From positions 992,001 to 1,056,000 of the forward strand of contig NZ_CP007145.1 in the NCBI RefSeq assembly GCF_000576555.1: DNA of 64,000 nucleotides, given 5' to 3'. Source of the stretch: Hymenobacter swuensis DY53. GTDB taxonomy: Bacteria > Bacteroidota > Bacteroidia > Cytophagales > Hymenobacteraceae. This document shows positions 1 to 7,948 of the stretch, piece by piece (the first letter of the stretch is position 1; every line of letters starts with the position of its first letter). The position numbers and the translations under genes were made by a program. The notes beneath the pieces were generated by a model. It made no database searches. It saw only the letters and a program-made list of their open reading frames with translations, and was not told where the DNA came from.

Positions 1-423
1 CTTCATCAAACTCTCCACGCCTCTATCAATTCGGGTCTGAAGCTTGCCGGTCTGGTTGCCGCTGTCGGAGTAGAAGCCCAACTGGTAGCTGAGCACCTTG
101 TGCACCGCGTCGCGCACCAGCGTGCTGGACACATTGATGCGGATTTTCTCACCGTAGAACTTCTGCCCGAACTGGATGCCGGTGTTGATGATTTCCTTGC
201 CCAGCAGCAGCCCGCTCACCAGCAGCAGCAACTCCGCGCCCTCGGCCAGACCCTGGTTACGGTCCAGCAAACCCTGCACCGTGTCCACGGTGTAACGCAA
301 CACAAACGGATTGACTTGCGCCGCCAACGAGCCTACCAGCGTGAGGAGCAGCGTGGCAAGTACGAGTCCCCGGTACGGACGCACGTACGGCAGCAGGCGC
401 TTAATAATTTCCCAAAGACTCAT
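1..423 (-). CDS. ABC exporter, N-terminal transmembrane domain (partial)
   Basis: Only the first 141 residues lie in the window; the gene runs off the left edge. The protein begins MSLWEIIKRLLPYVRPYRG and has hydrophobic segments near residues 19-42 and 60-80. It then shows the cytoplasmic-loop pattern of type I ABC exporter membrane domains (LVRDAVHKVLSYQLGFYSDSG, where the substrate-translocating helices meet the coupling loop; a glycine-rich kink precedes LQTRI). The usual ATP-binding half would lie beyond the edge. Substrate cannot be told. It is last in a run of five minus-strand genes (from rsbQ-like at 3332), with a 54 bp gap to the gene before it. This could be a homodimeric lipid or drug exporter of the MsbA type; the family call is firm and the role is not. 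Confidence 0.8.
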   Translation of the reverse strand, partial: MSLWEIIKRLLPYVRPYRGLVLATLLLTLVGSLAAQVNPFVLRYTVDTVQGLLDRNQGLAEGAELLLLVSGLLLGKEIINTGIQFGQKFYGEKIRINVSSTLVRDAVHKVLSYQLGFYSDSGNQTGKLQTRIDRGVESLMK

Positions 424-477
424 GCAGCAGCGGCTAAGTAAGCAGTAGCCGGTTAGACGAGCGGGGCGGGGTGGGGG

Positions 478-1137
478 TTATTCGTCAATGACTTCCGGCC
501 AGAAATTGCCTTCTACATACAGATCAAAATCCAACGCTAGATTCAGATTACTGATCCGTTTCAATGTGCGCGCATCCAGAAAATGCCCACCGAGCACAGT
601 GTTGCCGTTGTGGAAATACGAGGCCACGCGGATTATACACTCTGTTTCGTTAGCTAGGGCTCTGATGCCATCCGCATCCTGTTCCAGTAAATCAAGCAGC
701 TTGCCGACATGATTTTCGAAGGTGTCAGGCTCATGGTGTGGTCGAAAATCAACCACACTATGTGTATACTTGAAAGTACCCCGACGGCTGTCTCCTCTTG
801 TATATTGCCTCAGCGGAGTAAGTGAGGTAAGCTGTAACATGTGGGCCGTAGTTAGCTTCTCAGAAGTAGCCCGGAGCCAGACGTCGTGAAACGCCTCAGT
901 GTGCACGTTGGTAATTTTAGCGGCCGTGGTATCTATGCTGATAGCCAGATAAAACCTGGTTTCCTCAACTGCTAGATACGCTGTAGCATATCCCTCTTTT
1001 GTATCTGCAATGTGCAGGACTACTGCTTCACCTTCTTGTTGTTCGATGCGGTGGATAGTCAAGAACTGCTTGGTTACTTCCCAAGTTGGGGTAGTGAGTT
1101 CCTGTGCAATTAACTGTTTAACCAGTGGTCTTATCAT
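478..1137 (-). CDS. DUF4279 family protein
   Basis: A soluble 219-residue protein with no signal peptide. The C-terminal third has the layout I associate with DUF4279: a helical stretch (HVGKLLDLLEQDADGIRALA), then a strand with a short glycine turn (YFHNGNTVLGGHFLDARTL), ending in LNLALDFDLYV. The function of this family is unknown to me. Its ATG at 1135-1137 directly follows the TGA of the monooxygenase gene (1138-1140), so the two are almost certainly co-transcribed. Length is longer than the domain alone, with about 110 N-terminal residues that I do not recognise. Confidence 0.65.
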   Translation of the reverse strand: MIRPLVKQLIAQELTTPTWEVTKQFLTIHRIEQQEGEAVVLHIADTKEGYATAYLAVEETRFYLAISIDTTAAKITNVHTEAFHDVWLRATSEKLTTAHMLQLTSLTPLRQYTRGDSRRGTFKYTHSVVDFRPHHEPDTFENHVGKLLDLLEQDADGIRALANETECIIRVASYFHNGNTVLGGHFLDARTLKRISNLNLALDFDLYVEGNFWPEVIDE

Positions 1138-1443
1138 TCAATTGAATAGTGTCTGCTCCTCCACCATATAGTGGTTCATTTCTTGAATACTGGCGTAAAA
1201 CGGCTTCACCAGCTGAAAAAACGCCCCGAACTCCGCGCTTTTGCGGAAGCCCTGCAAGTGCTGCTCCACTGAGGTCCACTCGATACGCCAGATGAATAGC
1301 TCGGCATCTTCCTCACAGTGGGCGAGTTCGTAGCGCAGGCAGTCGGGCGCGGCAGCCAATAGCTCGTTGGCACGCCGGATGGCTTCAATAAACGCCGGCT
1401 GCTGCCCGGCGGTAATACGGTAGCGGATGTATTCGACAGTCAT
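1138..1443 (-). CDS. antibiotic biosynthesis monooxygenase (ABM) fold protein
   Basis: A compact 101-residue protein typical in length for the ABM/quinol-monooxygenase fold. It has an opening strand (TVEYIRYRI), a helix (QPAFIEAIRRANELLA), the CLRYEL strand, a second strand (ELFIWRIEW) and a C-terminal helix with the aromatic motif FYASIQEM. Members of this ferredoxin-like dimeric fold act as cofactor-free oxygenases of quinols or as haem-related enzymes; the actual substrate here is unknown. The gene sits 28 bp after the proline-iminopeptidase-like gene and abuts the DUF4279 gene with no gap. Confidence 0.75.
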   Translation of the reverse strand: MTVEYIRYRITAGQQPAFIEAIRRANELLAAAPDCLRYELAHCEEDAELFIWRIEWTSVEQHLQGFRKSAEFGAFFQLVKPFYASIQEMNHYMVEEQTLFN

Positions 1444-1471
1444 GGCAGGAAGCGAAAAAGGTCAACTGAAG

Positions 1472-2446
1472 TTACCCTTTTCGCTCCGTTTTCCGCAGGA
1501 ACTTGATCAAGGCCGGGAAGTAGTGCTCGGGGTCGTCCCACATGGCGTAGTGCGAGCCCTCGGGGCAGACGTAGGCCTGGCAGTTGGGAACGTGCTTTTG
1601 CATGTAGGCAATATCGGCCGGCGGCACGAAGTCGTGCTGCGCGCCGATGACCAGCGTAGGCGGCTTGATGGTGGCCAGCCGGTCGGAGAAATCCCAGGCC
1701 AGCATAAAGGGCATGAAGGTGGCCGCGTAGGTGCGGGTAATGTGGGCTTGGCTGCGCGTGAAGATGGGGTGCTCCGGCACCCGGCGCATCATATGCAGGC
1801 TGCGAAACTCCTTGGTAACGGCCGGCGTGATGTAAGCCACCAGCCGGGGCAGCCCCATCGTATCGAGGCCGGCAATGACCTTGCCCTCCTGCGCCGCCTG
1901 CCGCCGAATGATATCCGCGTATTGGCTGAATCGGTGTTTGTTGAACACCGTGGCCTTGTAGCCGATGTTGGATGTGATGAGTCCTTTGATATGTTCGGGA
2001 TGCTTGGCCGCGTATTCCAGGGCCAGCATCCCACCCCAGGAGTGGCCCAGCAGGTAGAGCTGATCCAGCCCCAGGCCCTGCCGCACCTGCTCTACTTCCT
2101 CCACGAAGCGCGCAATGGTCCAGATGCTCAGGTCGTCGGTCTTATCAGAATGGAAGGAGTTGAGCTGGTCGTAGTAATAGATTTCCACCCCTTCCTTGGC
2201 CAAATACTGCGGGAAGTTCTCAAAGTACTCATGGGTGTTGCCGGGGCCGCCGTGCAGCACCAGCAGCTTGATTTTGCCCGCGCCCACCTTCTGGGTCCAC
2301 ACCTTGTACTTGCCGTCGATGGATATCATGTTCACCCCGGGGGCCGTCAGCTTGGCGGCGTAGCTGCTGTCGGGGGCGGGCGACTGGGCGCTGGCGAAAA
2401 GCGGGAGAATAAGCAGGAAGGGGAGTAGCAGCAAACGAAGTAGCAC
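1472..2446 (-). CDS. exported proline iminopeptidase-like alpha/beta hydrolase (S33)
   Basis: A 324-residue serine hydrolase. Residues 1-21 are a hydrophobic signal peptide ending ASAQ, so the enzyme is probably periplasmic. HGGPG (oxyanion region, near residue 65) and GHSWGG (nucleophile elbow, near 135) are the two signatures of the proline iminopeptidase branch of the alpha/beta-hydrolase fold. A late Asp (GAQHDF) and His (EGSHYAMW) complete the expected Ser-Asp-His triad. The family removes N-terminal proline or hydrolyses related amides and esters; the true substrate is not known. It lies 91 bp downstream of the RsbQ-like gene on the same strand. Confidence 0.85.
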   Translation of the reverse strand: MLLRLLLLPFLLILPLFASAQSPAPDSSYAAKLTAPGVNMISIDGKYKVWTQKVGAGKIKLLVLHGGPGNTHEYFENFPQYLAKEGVEIYYYDQLNSFHSDKTDDLSIWTIARFVEEVEQVRQGLGLDQLYLLGHSWGGMLALEYAAKHPEHIKGLITSNIGYKATVFNKHRFSQYADIIRRQAAQEGKVIAGLDTMGLPRLVAYITPAVTKEFRSLHMMRRVPEHPIFTRSQAHITRTYAATFMPFMLAWDFSDRLATIKPPTLVIGAQHDFVPPADIAYMQKHVPNCQAYVCPEGSHYAMWDDPEHYFPALIKFLRKTERKG

Positions 2447-2537
2447 GGAAGGATAGGGTAAGAGTGGAAATCGGACGGGCCGAATATCCGCAAAGATTCC
2501 CTTTTCAGGGTAGCTGGCCGTGCGTGAGCCGTTGTTA

Positions 2538-3332
2538 TCAGGCCGCCATGAAGGCTTCCAGGGCGGTTAGGGTCTCGGTGGGGGCACTTACGTGGGGGCA
2601 GTGGCCGGCTACAGGCAGCGTAATGAGGGTAGCGTTGGGCAGGCAGGCCTTCAGAAAATCACCTACCTCGAGGGGAGCAATCAGGTCCTGGGCGCACTGA
2701 AGCAGTAGGCAGGGTGTTTTCAGACGTGCAACGTCCTGGCGGTTATCCGAAAGAAACGTGACGCGCGCAAACTGCTTGGCAATGGAAGGGTCGTTCTGGC
2801 AGAAGCTATGCGCCAACTCGGCGGTAAGATTAGGCCGGTCGGGGTTGCCCATAATGAACGGCGCGAATGAATCGGCCCAGCCTACAAAGTCCTGCTCCAT
2901 AAACCGCAGCATATCCTCCATATCCTGCCGGTCAAAGCCACCCCGATAGCCAGCCTCGTTAAGGTAACAGGGAGAAGGGCAAAGCATCAGGATCTGCTGA
3001 AAAAAAACAGGCTCCTTAATAGCAGCGAGCATGCCAATCATGGCTCCTACCGAATGCCCAATGAGCGTAACGTCATGCAGGTTTAGCTCCTGGCAGATGT
3101 CCAGTACATCCTGAGCGTAACTGTCGAGGGACGTGTACTTGCCTGGATCGTAGGCGGCCACGTCGGACAGGCCAGCTCCCACATGGTCGAAAAGTACCAA
3201 CTGAAAATGCTCGTAAAAGGCTGGCGTAACGTAGTGCCAGATGCTTTGGTCACAGCCGAAGCCATTCACGAACAGCAATGTCCGGGAGCCCCGTCCGGTT
3301 ACGCGTACATTGTTGCGTTTGAGCACGTTCAT
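2538..3332 (-). CDS. rsbQ: RsbQ-like alpha/beta hydrolase
   Basis: A 264-residue cytoplasmic alpha/beta hydrolase. The sequence closely follows Bacillus subtilis RsbQ as I remember it: FVNGFGCDQSIWHYVTPAF at the N-terminus, DVLDICQELNL, GHSVGAMIGMLA with the nucleophile Ser, CPSPCYLNE, ARVTFLSDNRQD, LLQCAQDLIAPLEVG with the Asp, and GHCPHVSAP with the His. In Bacillus RsbQ works with the phosphatase RsbP in energy-stress activation of SigB; the plant homologues D14/KAI2 bind butenolides. No RsbP-like phosphatase or SigB system is in the window, so the role here is open. A short run of octamer-like repeats (3345-3375) lies just upstream of the ATG. Confidence 0.85.
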   Translation of the reverse strand: MNVLKRNNVRVTGRGSRTLLFVNGFGCDQSIWHYVTPAFYEHFQLVLFDHVGAGLSDVAAYDPGKYTSLDSYAQDVLDICQELNLHDVTLIGHSVGAMIGMLAAIKEPVFFQQILMLCPSPCYLNEAGYRGGFDRQDMEDMLRFMEQDFVGWADSFAPFIMGNPDRPNLTAELAHSFCQNDPSIAKQFARVTFLSDNRQDVARLKTPCLLLQCAQDLIAPLEVGDFLKACLPNATLITLPVAGHCPHVSAPTETLTALEAFMAA

Positions 3333-3609
3333 AGCATGTAACCAACTTAAGGAGTAGGAGTAAGGTAGTTACGAAAACCCGGTGGCAGAGTCAATATATT
3401 GTCAAAATAGGATATATGCTTTCGGGCTGTTTCTCCGGTTGGTGGCAAGAATGACCGAAGTCGTTTCAGAATAGGAAAAAACAGGGGTAACAAGCGTAAC
3501 ACGATTGTTCAGTGCAGCATTGTGCTGCCTACAGCCGTAAATACAGGCATACTTGGGCCAAATAGCCAATAAACATCAGCCCGGACCTCATTGAGCCGCA
3601 ACTATAGCA

Positions 3610-5835
3610 ATGGACGATAAACAACCTGCCGCTCCCAGTATCGGCCAGCCCCTCAGCCGCGTAGACGGCCGCCAGAAAGTAACCGGCCAAGCCCGCTACG
3701 CTGCCGAGCATGCCGTGCCCGGCGTGATACACGGTGTACTGCTGACGAGCAGTATTGCCCGGGGGCGCATCAAAACGCTGGATACGGCGGCGGCCGAAAA
3801 AGCGCCCGGCGTGCTGGCCGTTCTCACCCACCGCAACTCGCCCGGCGTGCCCGCATACCGGGATGCCCAGGCTAACAGCAACCCCCGGCTGGAAGGGCAG
3901 GAACTGCGTGTGTTCCACGACGACCAGATTCACTTCAGCAACCAACCCGTGGCCCTGGCCATTGCCGATACGCTAGAACACGCCCAGCACGCCGCCGCGC
4001 TGGTGCGGGTGCAGTACGAGGCCATAAAGCCTGAAACCGACCTCAGCGCCCACCGCAGCCGTGCCATCAAACCCAAAAAAGCCGACGACTACCTGCGCGG
4101 CCAGCCCGATGCCTACCGGCAGGCCCCGGTGCGAGTGGAGCAGGAGTACCGCACGCCGGTGCAGGTGCATAACCCCATGGAGCCGCACGCCACCATTGCC
4201 CGCTGGGACGGCCCGGAGCAACTCACGGTGTACAACAAAACCCAGGCCCCGGCCCTGGCCCGGCAGGATCTGATGCGCATGTTTCAACTGCCCGAAGCCG
4301 GTGTGCAGGTACATTCCCCGTTTGTAGGCGGCGCGTTTGGCGGGGCTTCCCGCATCTGGCCCCAGGAAGTAGCCGCTATTCTGGGGGCGAAGCTGACGGG
4401 CCGGCCGGTGAAGGTGGCCCTTCGGCGCGACCAGATGTTTAATCTGGTGGGCTACCGGCCCTATTCCATCCAGAAAGTGGCCTTGGGAGCTACGGCCGAT
4501 GGACAGCTGACAGGCATCACGCATGAAGCCTTGGGACAGACTTCCCGCCATGAAGAGTTTGCGGAGCGCATCGTGGACCCCACCAAATCATCCTACCGCT
4601 GCCCTAACCTCAATACCAAATACCAGCTGGTGCCCCTTGACCTGAGCACACCCGCCTGGACGCGCGGCCCCGGCGAAGCCAGCGGCTCGTTTGCCATGGA
4701 ATCGGCTATGGATGAGCTGGCCTATGCCCTAAAGATGGATCCGCTGGCGTTGCGGCTGCGGAACTTTGCCGACGTGGACCCCGTGGGCGACAAGCCGTGG
4801 TCAAGCAACCAGCTGCGCCAGTGCTACGAGCGGGGTGCCGAAAAATTCGGGTGGAGCAAGCGCCCTGCTCCGCCCCGCGCCACCCGTGACGGGGAGTGGC
4901 TGGTGGGCTGGGGCATGAGTATGGGCATCTATAAATCGGAGCGCACCAAGGCCAGTGCCCGGGCCCAGCTCTTTGCCGATAGCCGTCTGCTGGTACAAAG
5001 CGCCACCGCCGACGTAGGGCCCGGTACGGCTACCATTATGAGCCAGATTGCGGCCGATGCCAGCGGCATACCGGTGGAAAACATCCGGTTTGAATTAGGC
5101 GACTCCGCCTTGCCGCCCGCGCCGGGGCAGTTCGGCTCGCACACGGCCACTTCGGTGGGTACAGCGGTGCACGCCGTGTGCACCGCCCTGCGGCAACAGC
5201 TGCTGGACTTGGCTGTGCGCAACCCCGAATGGACGAAGCACAAGCTGCAACCCGATGACCTAACGCTGGAAAACGGAGTAGTGCGCCAGACGCGGCGGCC
5301 CAAGGAGCAGCTCACCAATTCCGACCTGTTGCGCCGACACAGCCTCATGGGCCTCGACCTCACCCGCGAAGCCGACAAAGGCCCGGAGCAGGAAAAATAC
5401 TCGGGCAAGTCGTTCTGCGCCAATTTTGTGGAGGTGCGGGTGCACAAAGCCACCGGGCAGGTGCGGGTGAGCCGGGTAGTGTCGGCGCTGGACGTGGGGC
5501 GGGTGCTGAATCCCAAAACGGCCCGCTCCCAGGTGTACGGCTCAGTAGTATGGGGCATCGGCATGGCCCTGATGGAGCAGGCCCGCATGGACCACCGCTT
5601 CGGCCGTTACCTAAACAACCAGCTGGCGGAGTACCACCTGCCCGTGGCCGCCGACGCGCCAGATATTGACGTCCTTTTCATCGATGAGCCCGACCAGCAC
5701 CTCGACCCAATGGGCGCGAAGGGCATGGGCGAAATCGGACTGATTGGTTTCACGGCGGCCGTCGCCAATGCTGTGTACCACGCTACCGGCAAGCGCATCC
5801 GGGAACTGCCCATCACGCCGGATAAGCTGGTGTAG
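3610..5835 (+). CDS. paoC: xanthine dehydrogenase/aldehyde oxidase family molybdopterin subunit
   Basis: A 741-residue large subunit of the xanthine oxidase family, PaoC/YagR-like. It has the alpha/beta hammerhead N-terminal domain (residues about 15-130, starting GQPLSRVDGRQKVTGQARYA). The molybdopterin-binding domains follow, with PFVGGAFGG, TRGPGEASGSFAMES, GQFGSHTATSVGTA, and GAKGMGEIG near the C-terminus, where the catalytic Glu is about residue 708. Such subunits oxidise aldehydes or N-heterocycles with water as oxygen donor. They normally work with a 2Fe-2S subunit and an FAD subunit. Neither is encoded beside it: 277 bp without a gene lie upstream and an M28 peptidase lies downstream. 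No Tat signal is visible on this subunit, as expected if a partner carried it. Confidence 0.9.
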   Translation: MDDKQPAAPSIGQPLSRVDGRQKVTGQARYAAEHAVPGVIHGVLLTSSIARGRIKTLDTAAAEKAPGVLAVLTHRNSPGVPAYRDAQANSNPRLEGQELRVFHDDQIHFSNQPVALAIADTLEHAQHAAALVRVQYEAIKPETDLSAHRSRAIKPKKADDYLRGQPDAYRQAPVRVEQEYRTPVQVHNPMEPHATIARWDGPEQLTVYNKTQAPALARQDLMRMFQLPEAGVQVHSPFVGGAFGGASRIWPQEVAAILGAKLTGRPVKVALRRDQMFNLVGYRPYSIQKVALGATADGQLTGITHEALGQTSRHEEFAERIVDPTKSSYRCPNLNTKYQLVPLDLSTPAWTRGPGEASGSFAMESAMDELAYALKMDPLALRLRNFADVDPVGDKPWSSNQLRQCYERGAEKFGWSKRPAPPRATRDGEWLVGWGMSMGIYKSERTKASARAQLFADSRLLVQSATADVGPGTATIMSQIAADASGIPVENIRFELGDSALPPAPGQFGSHTATSVGTAVHAVCTALRQQLLDLAVRNPEWTKHKLQPDDLTLENGVVRQTRRPKEQLTNSDLLRRHSLMGLDLTREADKGPEQEKYSGKSFCANFVEVRVHKATGQVRVSRVVSALDVGRVLNPKTARSQVYGSVVWGIGMALMEQARMDHRFGRYLNNQLAEYHLPVAADAPDIDVLFIDEPDQHLDPMGAKGMGEIGLIGFTAAVANAVYHATGKRIRELPITPDKLV

Positions 5836-5880
5836 GAGTAACAGGGGATAAGTGAAGAGTAACAGGTAAAGGAGTAACAG
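5836..5880 (+). repeat. tandem GAGTAACAG copies behind paoC
   Basis: GAGTAACAG occurs three times (5836, 5857, 5872), starting one base after the paoC TAG. It resembles the other low-complexity arrays in this window but has no facing arm. Confidence 0.6.
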
Positions 5881-5883
5881 AAA

Positions 5884-5986
5884 GAACGTCATTCCGAGCG
5901 GAGCCGAGGAATCTCGCGTGCTGATGTTGCAATGGTAGTACATACGTCAGCACGCGAGATTCCTCGCGCTGCTCGGAATAGCGTTC
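5884..5986. repeat. REP-like inverted repeat, type TCATTCCGAGC
   Basis: Two arms of about 40 bp face each other (5884-5923 and 5947-5986) with a loop of about 23 nt. Both contain GAGGAATCTCGCGTGCTGA and the core ATTCCGAGC. A decayed third copy, ending GGAATGACGG, follows at about 5990-6034. The same core appears once more at 43009-43042. The 308 bp gap between paoC and the M28 gene is almost entirely made of these repeats. Confidence 0.85.
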
Positions 5987-6143
5987 TATTCGGAGTGATG
6001 TTCCCGCCGAAGTGATATTCTACCTGGAATGACGGTTTGTATGGCTCCCAACCCAGGCTTTTGCCTGAACTGGCTGGCGGCGCAACGTGGGCGGGTTTTC
6101 CGGTTCTTTAGCATCCTGAACATCCACTCTACAACCAACCCGA

Positions 6144-7718
6144 ATGAACACATTCCGACTTCTCGCCCTGGCCGGTGGCTTGGCAGCTGCCGCTCCGGCG
6201 CTGGCCCAGCAAGGCACCAAAGCCGACCCGGCCATGCTCGCCAAAATCAAGGACGAGGGGATGAACCGCTCCAAAGTGATGGAAACGGCCTTCTACCTCA
6301 CCGATGTGTGCGGCCCACGCCTAGCCAACTCCGAGGGCCTGACCCGCGCCAACCAGTGGACACAGAAGCAGCTCACCAGCTGGGGCCTCACCAAGGCCAC
6401 CATTGAGCCCTGGGGCACCTTCGGCCGCGGCTGGGACATCGAGAAGTCGTACGTGGCCATGACGGCGCCGTACTACCACACCCTCATCGGGGCACCCAAA
6501 GCCTGGACGCCCAGTACCAACGGCCCGCTGAAAAAGCAAGTGATTGTGGTAAAAGCCACCACCGAGGCTGAGTTGGAGAAGTACAAAGGCCAGCTGCGCG
6601 ACAAGATTGTGCTGCTGGACGTGGCCAATCCGCCCAAAACCAGCTTCGAGCCCGACGCTAAACGCTACACCGCCGAGGAACTGCAGAAAATGGCCGACTT
6701 CAAGCCTGAGCCGCCCGCAGCCAAGCCCGACGACGCCGAAATGGAGAAGCGTATGGCCCAACGCCGCACCATGATGGCCCTGCGCACGAAGATGTCGGAC
6801 ATGATTCTGAGTGAGGGTGCGGCGGCTATCCTGAGCACCCGTGGCGGCTCCGATGGGACCTTCTTCACCAGCAACGGCGCACCCTACGCCGCTGATGCCA
6901 AGCCCGTGCTGCCCGAGTTGGAAATGGCTCCCGAAGACCAGCTGCGCCTGATTCGGCTGGTAGATGCCGGTATTCCGGTAGAGTTGGAGCTGGAAACTCG
7001 CACCAAATTTCAGAGCCAGGATCTGAAAGGCTACAATGTGGTAGCTGAAATTCCGGGCACCGACAAAAAGCTGAAAAGCGAAGTTGTAATGCTGGGTGGC
7101 CACCTCGACTCCTGGCACGCTGCCACCGGCGCCACAGACAATGCCGCCGGCTGTGCTGTGATGATGGAAGCCGTACGCATCCTGAAAGCCAGCGGCGTAC
7201 AGCCGCGCCGGACCATCCGCATTGCGCTGTGGGGGGAGGAGGAGCAGGGCTTGTTCGGCTCCAGAAACTACGTGAAAAACCACTTTGCCGACCCCGCCAC
7301 TATGAAGCTGCTGCCCGACCACGAGAAGCTGGCCGCGTACTTCAACCTTGATAACGGGGCCGGTAAAATCCGGGGCATCTACGCGCAGGGCAATGAGGCC
7401 GCCGCGCCTATCTTCCGGGAGTGGCTTCAGCCCTTCGCCGACCTGGGGGCTACTACCGTGACGCTGCGCAACACCGGCGGCACCGACCACCTTTCCTTTG
7501 ACGCCGTGGGCCTACCAGGCTTCCAGTTCATTCAGGACCCGCTGGACTACGGCACCCGTACCCACCACACCAACATGGACACCTACGAGCGGCTCCCCGC
7601 CGACGACCTCAAGCAGGCCTCGGTACTGGTAGCTTCCTTCGTGTACCAGGCCGCCATGCGCGACGCCAAACTGCCCCGTAAGCCCTTGCCTGCCGCCAAG
7701 CCTGAGCAGCGGATGTAG
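6144..7718 (+). CDS. exported M28 family zinc peptidase with PA domain
   Basis: A 524-residue aminopeptidase/carboxypeptidase-Q type protein. Residues 1-22 are a signal peptide (LAGGLAAAAPALAQQ). The middle part, with YKGQLRDKIVLLDV and SEGAAAILSTRGGSDG, is a protease-associated (PA) insertion. The M28 metal ligands can be read: GGHLDSW (His), GATDNAAG (bridging Asp), GEEEQGLFGS (catalytic Glu and ligand Glu), FNLDNGAG (Asp) and TRTHHTNMDTYE (His). A set of long proline-rich and charged residues at 190-215 is a family-specific insert. It is predicted to be periplasmic and to degrade peptides. Transcription probably ends at the hairpin at 7812-7849. Confidence 0.93.
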   Translation: MNTFRLLALAGGLAAAAPALAQQGTKADPAMLAKIKDEGMNRSKVMETAFYLTDVCGPRLANSEGLTRANQWTQKQLTSWGLTKATIEPWGTFGRGWDIEKSYVAMTAPYYHTLIGAPKAWTPSTNGPLKKQVIVVKATTEAELEKYKGQLRDKIVLLDVANPPKTSFEPDAKRYTAEELQKMADFKPEPPAAKPDDAEMEKRMAQRRTMMALRTKMSDMILSEGAAAILSTRGGSDGTFFTSNGAPYAADAKPVLPELEMAPEDQLRLIRLVDAGIPVELELETRTKFQSQDLKGYNVVAEIPGTDKKLKSEVVMLGGHLDSWHAATGATDNAAGCAVMMEAVRILKASGVQPRRTIRIALWGEEEQGLFGSRNYVKNHFADPATMKLLPDHEKLAAYFNLDNGAGKIRGIYAQGNEAAAPIFREWLQPFADLGATTVTLRNTGGTDHLSFDAVGLPGFQFIQDPLDYGTRTHHTNMDTYERLPADDLKQASVLVASFVYQAAMRDAKLPRKPLPAAKPEQRM

Positions 7719-7724
7719 GGCAAA

Positions 7725-7748
7725 GGTGAAGTGGTGAAATGTAAAGGT
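7725..7748 (+). repeat. octamer array, left arm (M28/GH16 gap)
   Basis: GGTGAAGT, GGTGAAAT and a degenerate GTAAAGGT follow each other with a strict 8 nt period, starting 6 nt after the M28 stop codon. The facing arm is at 7907-7938. Confidence 0.7.
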
Positions 7749-7780
7749 CATTACGAGGCCGGAGGCCGAAGTAATCTGTC
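7748..7780. repeat. REP-like element, type TCATTACGAG
   Basis: TCATTACGAGGCCGGAGGCC followed by GAAGTAATCT matches the general layout of the other REP-like elements (TCATnnnGAG...GAAGnATCT). It has internal pairing of TTAC with GTAA around AGGCC/GGCC. Confidence 0.55.
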
Positions 7781-7811
7781 CTTCACGAAGTACAATACCT
7801 CTGACCTACAC

Positions 7812-7849
7812 AAAAGCCCCTGACGCCAACTCGGACGTCAGGGGCTTTC
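7812..7849. terminator. bidirectional hairpin between M28 and GH16 genes
   Basis: AAAGCCCCTGACG (7813-7825) pairs with CGTCAGGGGCTTT (7836-7848) around a 10 nt loop. It sits in a tail-to-tail gap and can serve both genes. Confidence 0.85.
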
Positions 7850-7906
7850 TGCTGTGTAAGGCGTGAACCATGGAAGAGTAATGGACACTATGAGGCATAT
7901 TCGAGC

Positions 7907-7942
7907 CTCACAAGTTCACCGCTTCACTAGTTTACTTTACCC
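7907..7942 (-). repeat. octamer array, right arm (M28/GH16 gap)
   Basis: CTCACAAG, TTCACCGC, TTCACTAG and TTTACTTT lie end to end with a strict 8 nt period, then ACCC. They end 7 nt from the GH16 stop codon. The reverse complement reads as GTGAA-type units like those of the left arm at 7725. Confidence 0.7.
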
Positions 7943-7948
7943 TTGCTT

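Noticed and set aside
1427..2428. 333-codon plus-strand open frame
   Set aside because: It lies opposite the proline-iminopeptidase-like gene, which has signal peptide and catalytic motifs; the antisense frame has none.
6321..7490. 389-codon minus-strand open frame
   Set aside because: It is antisense to the M28 peptidase with its full set of metal ligands; long shadow frames are common at this GC content.
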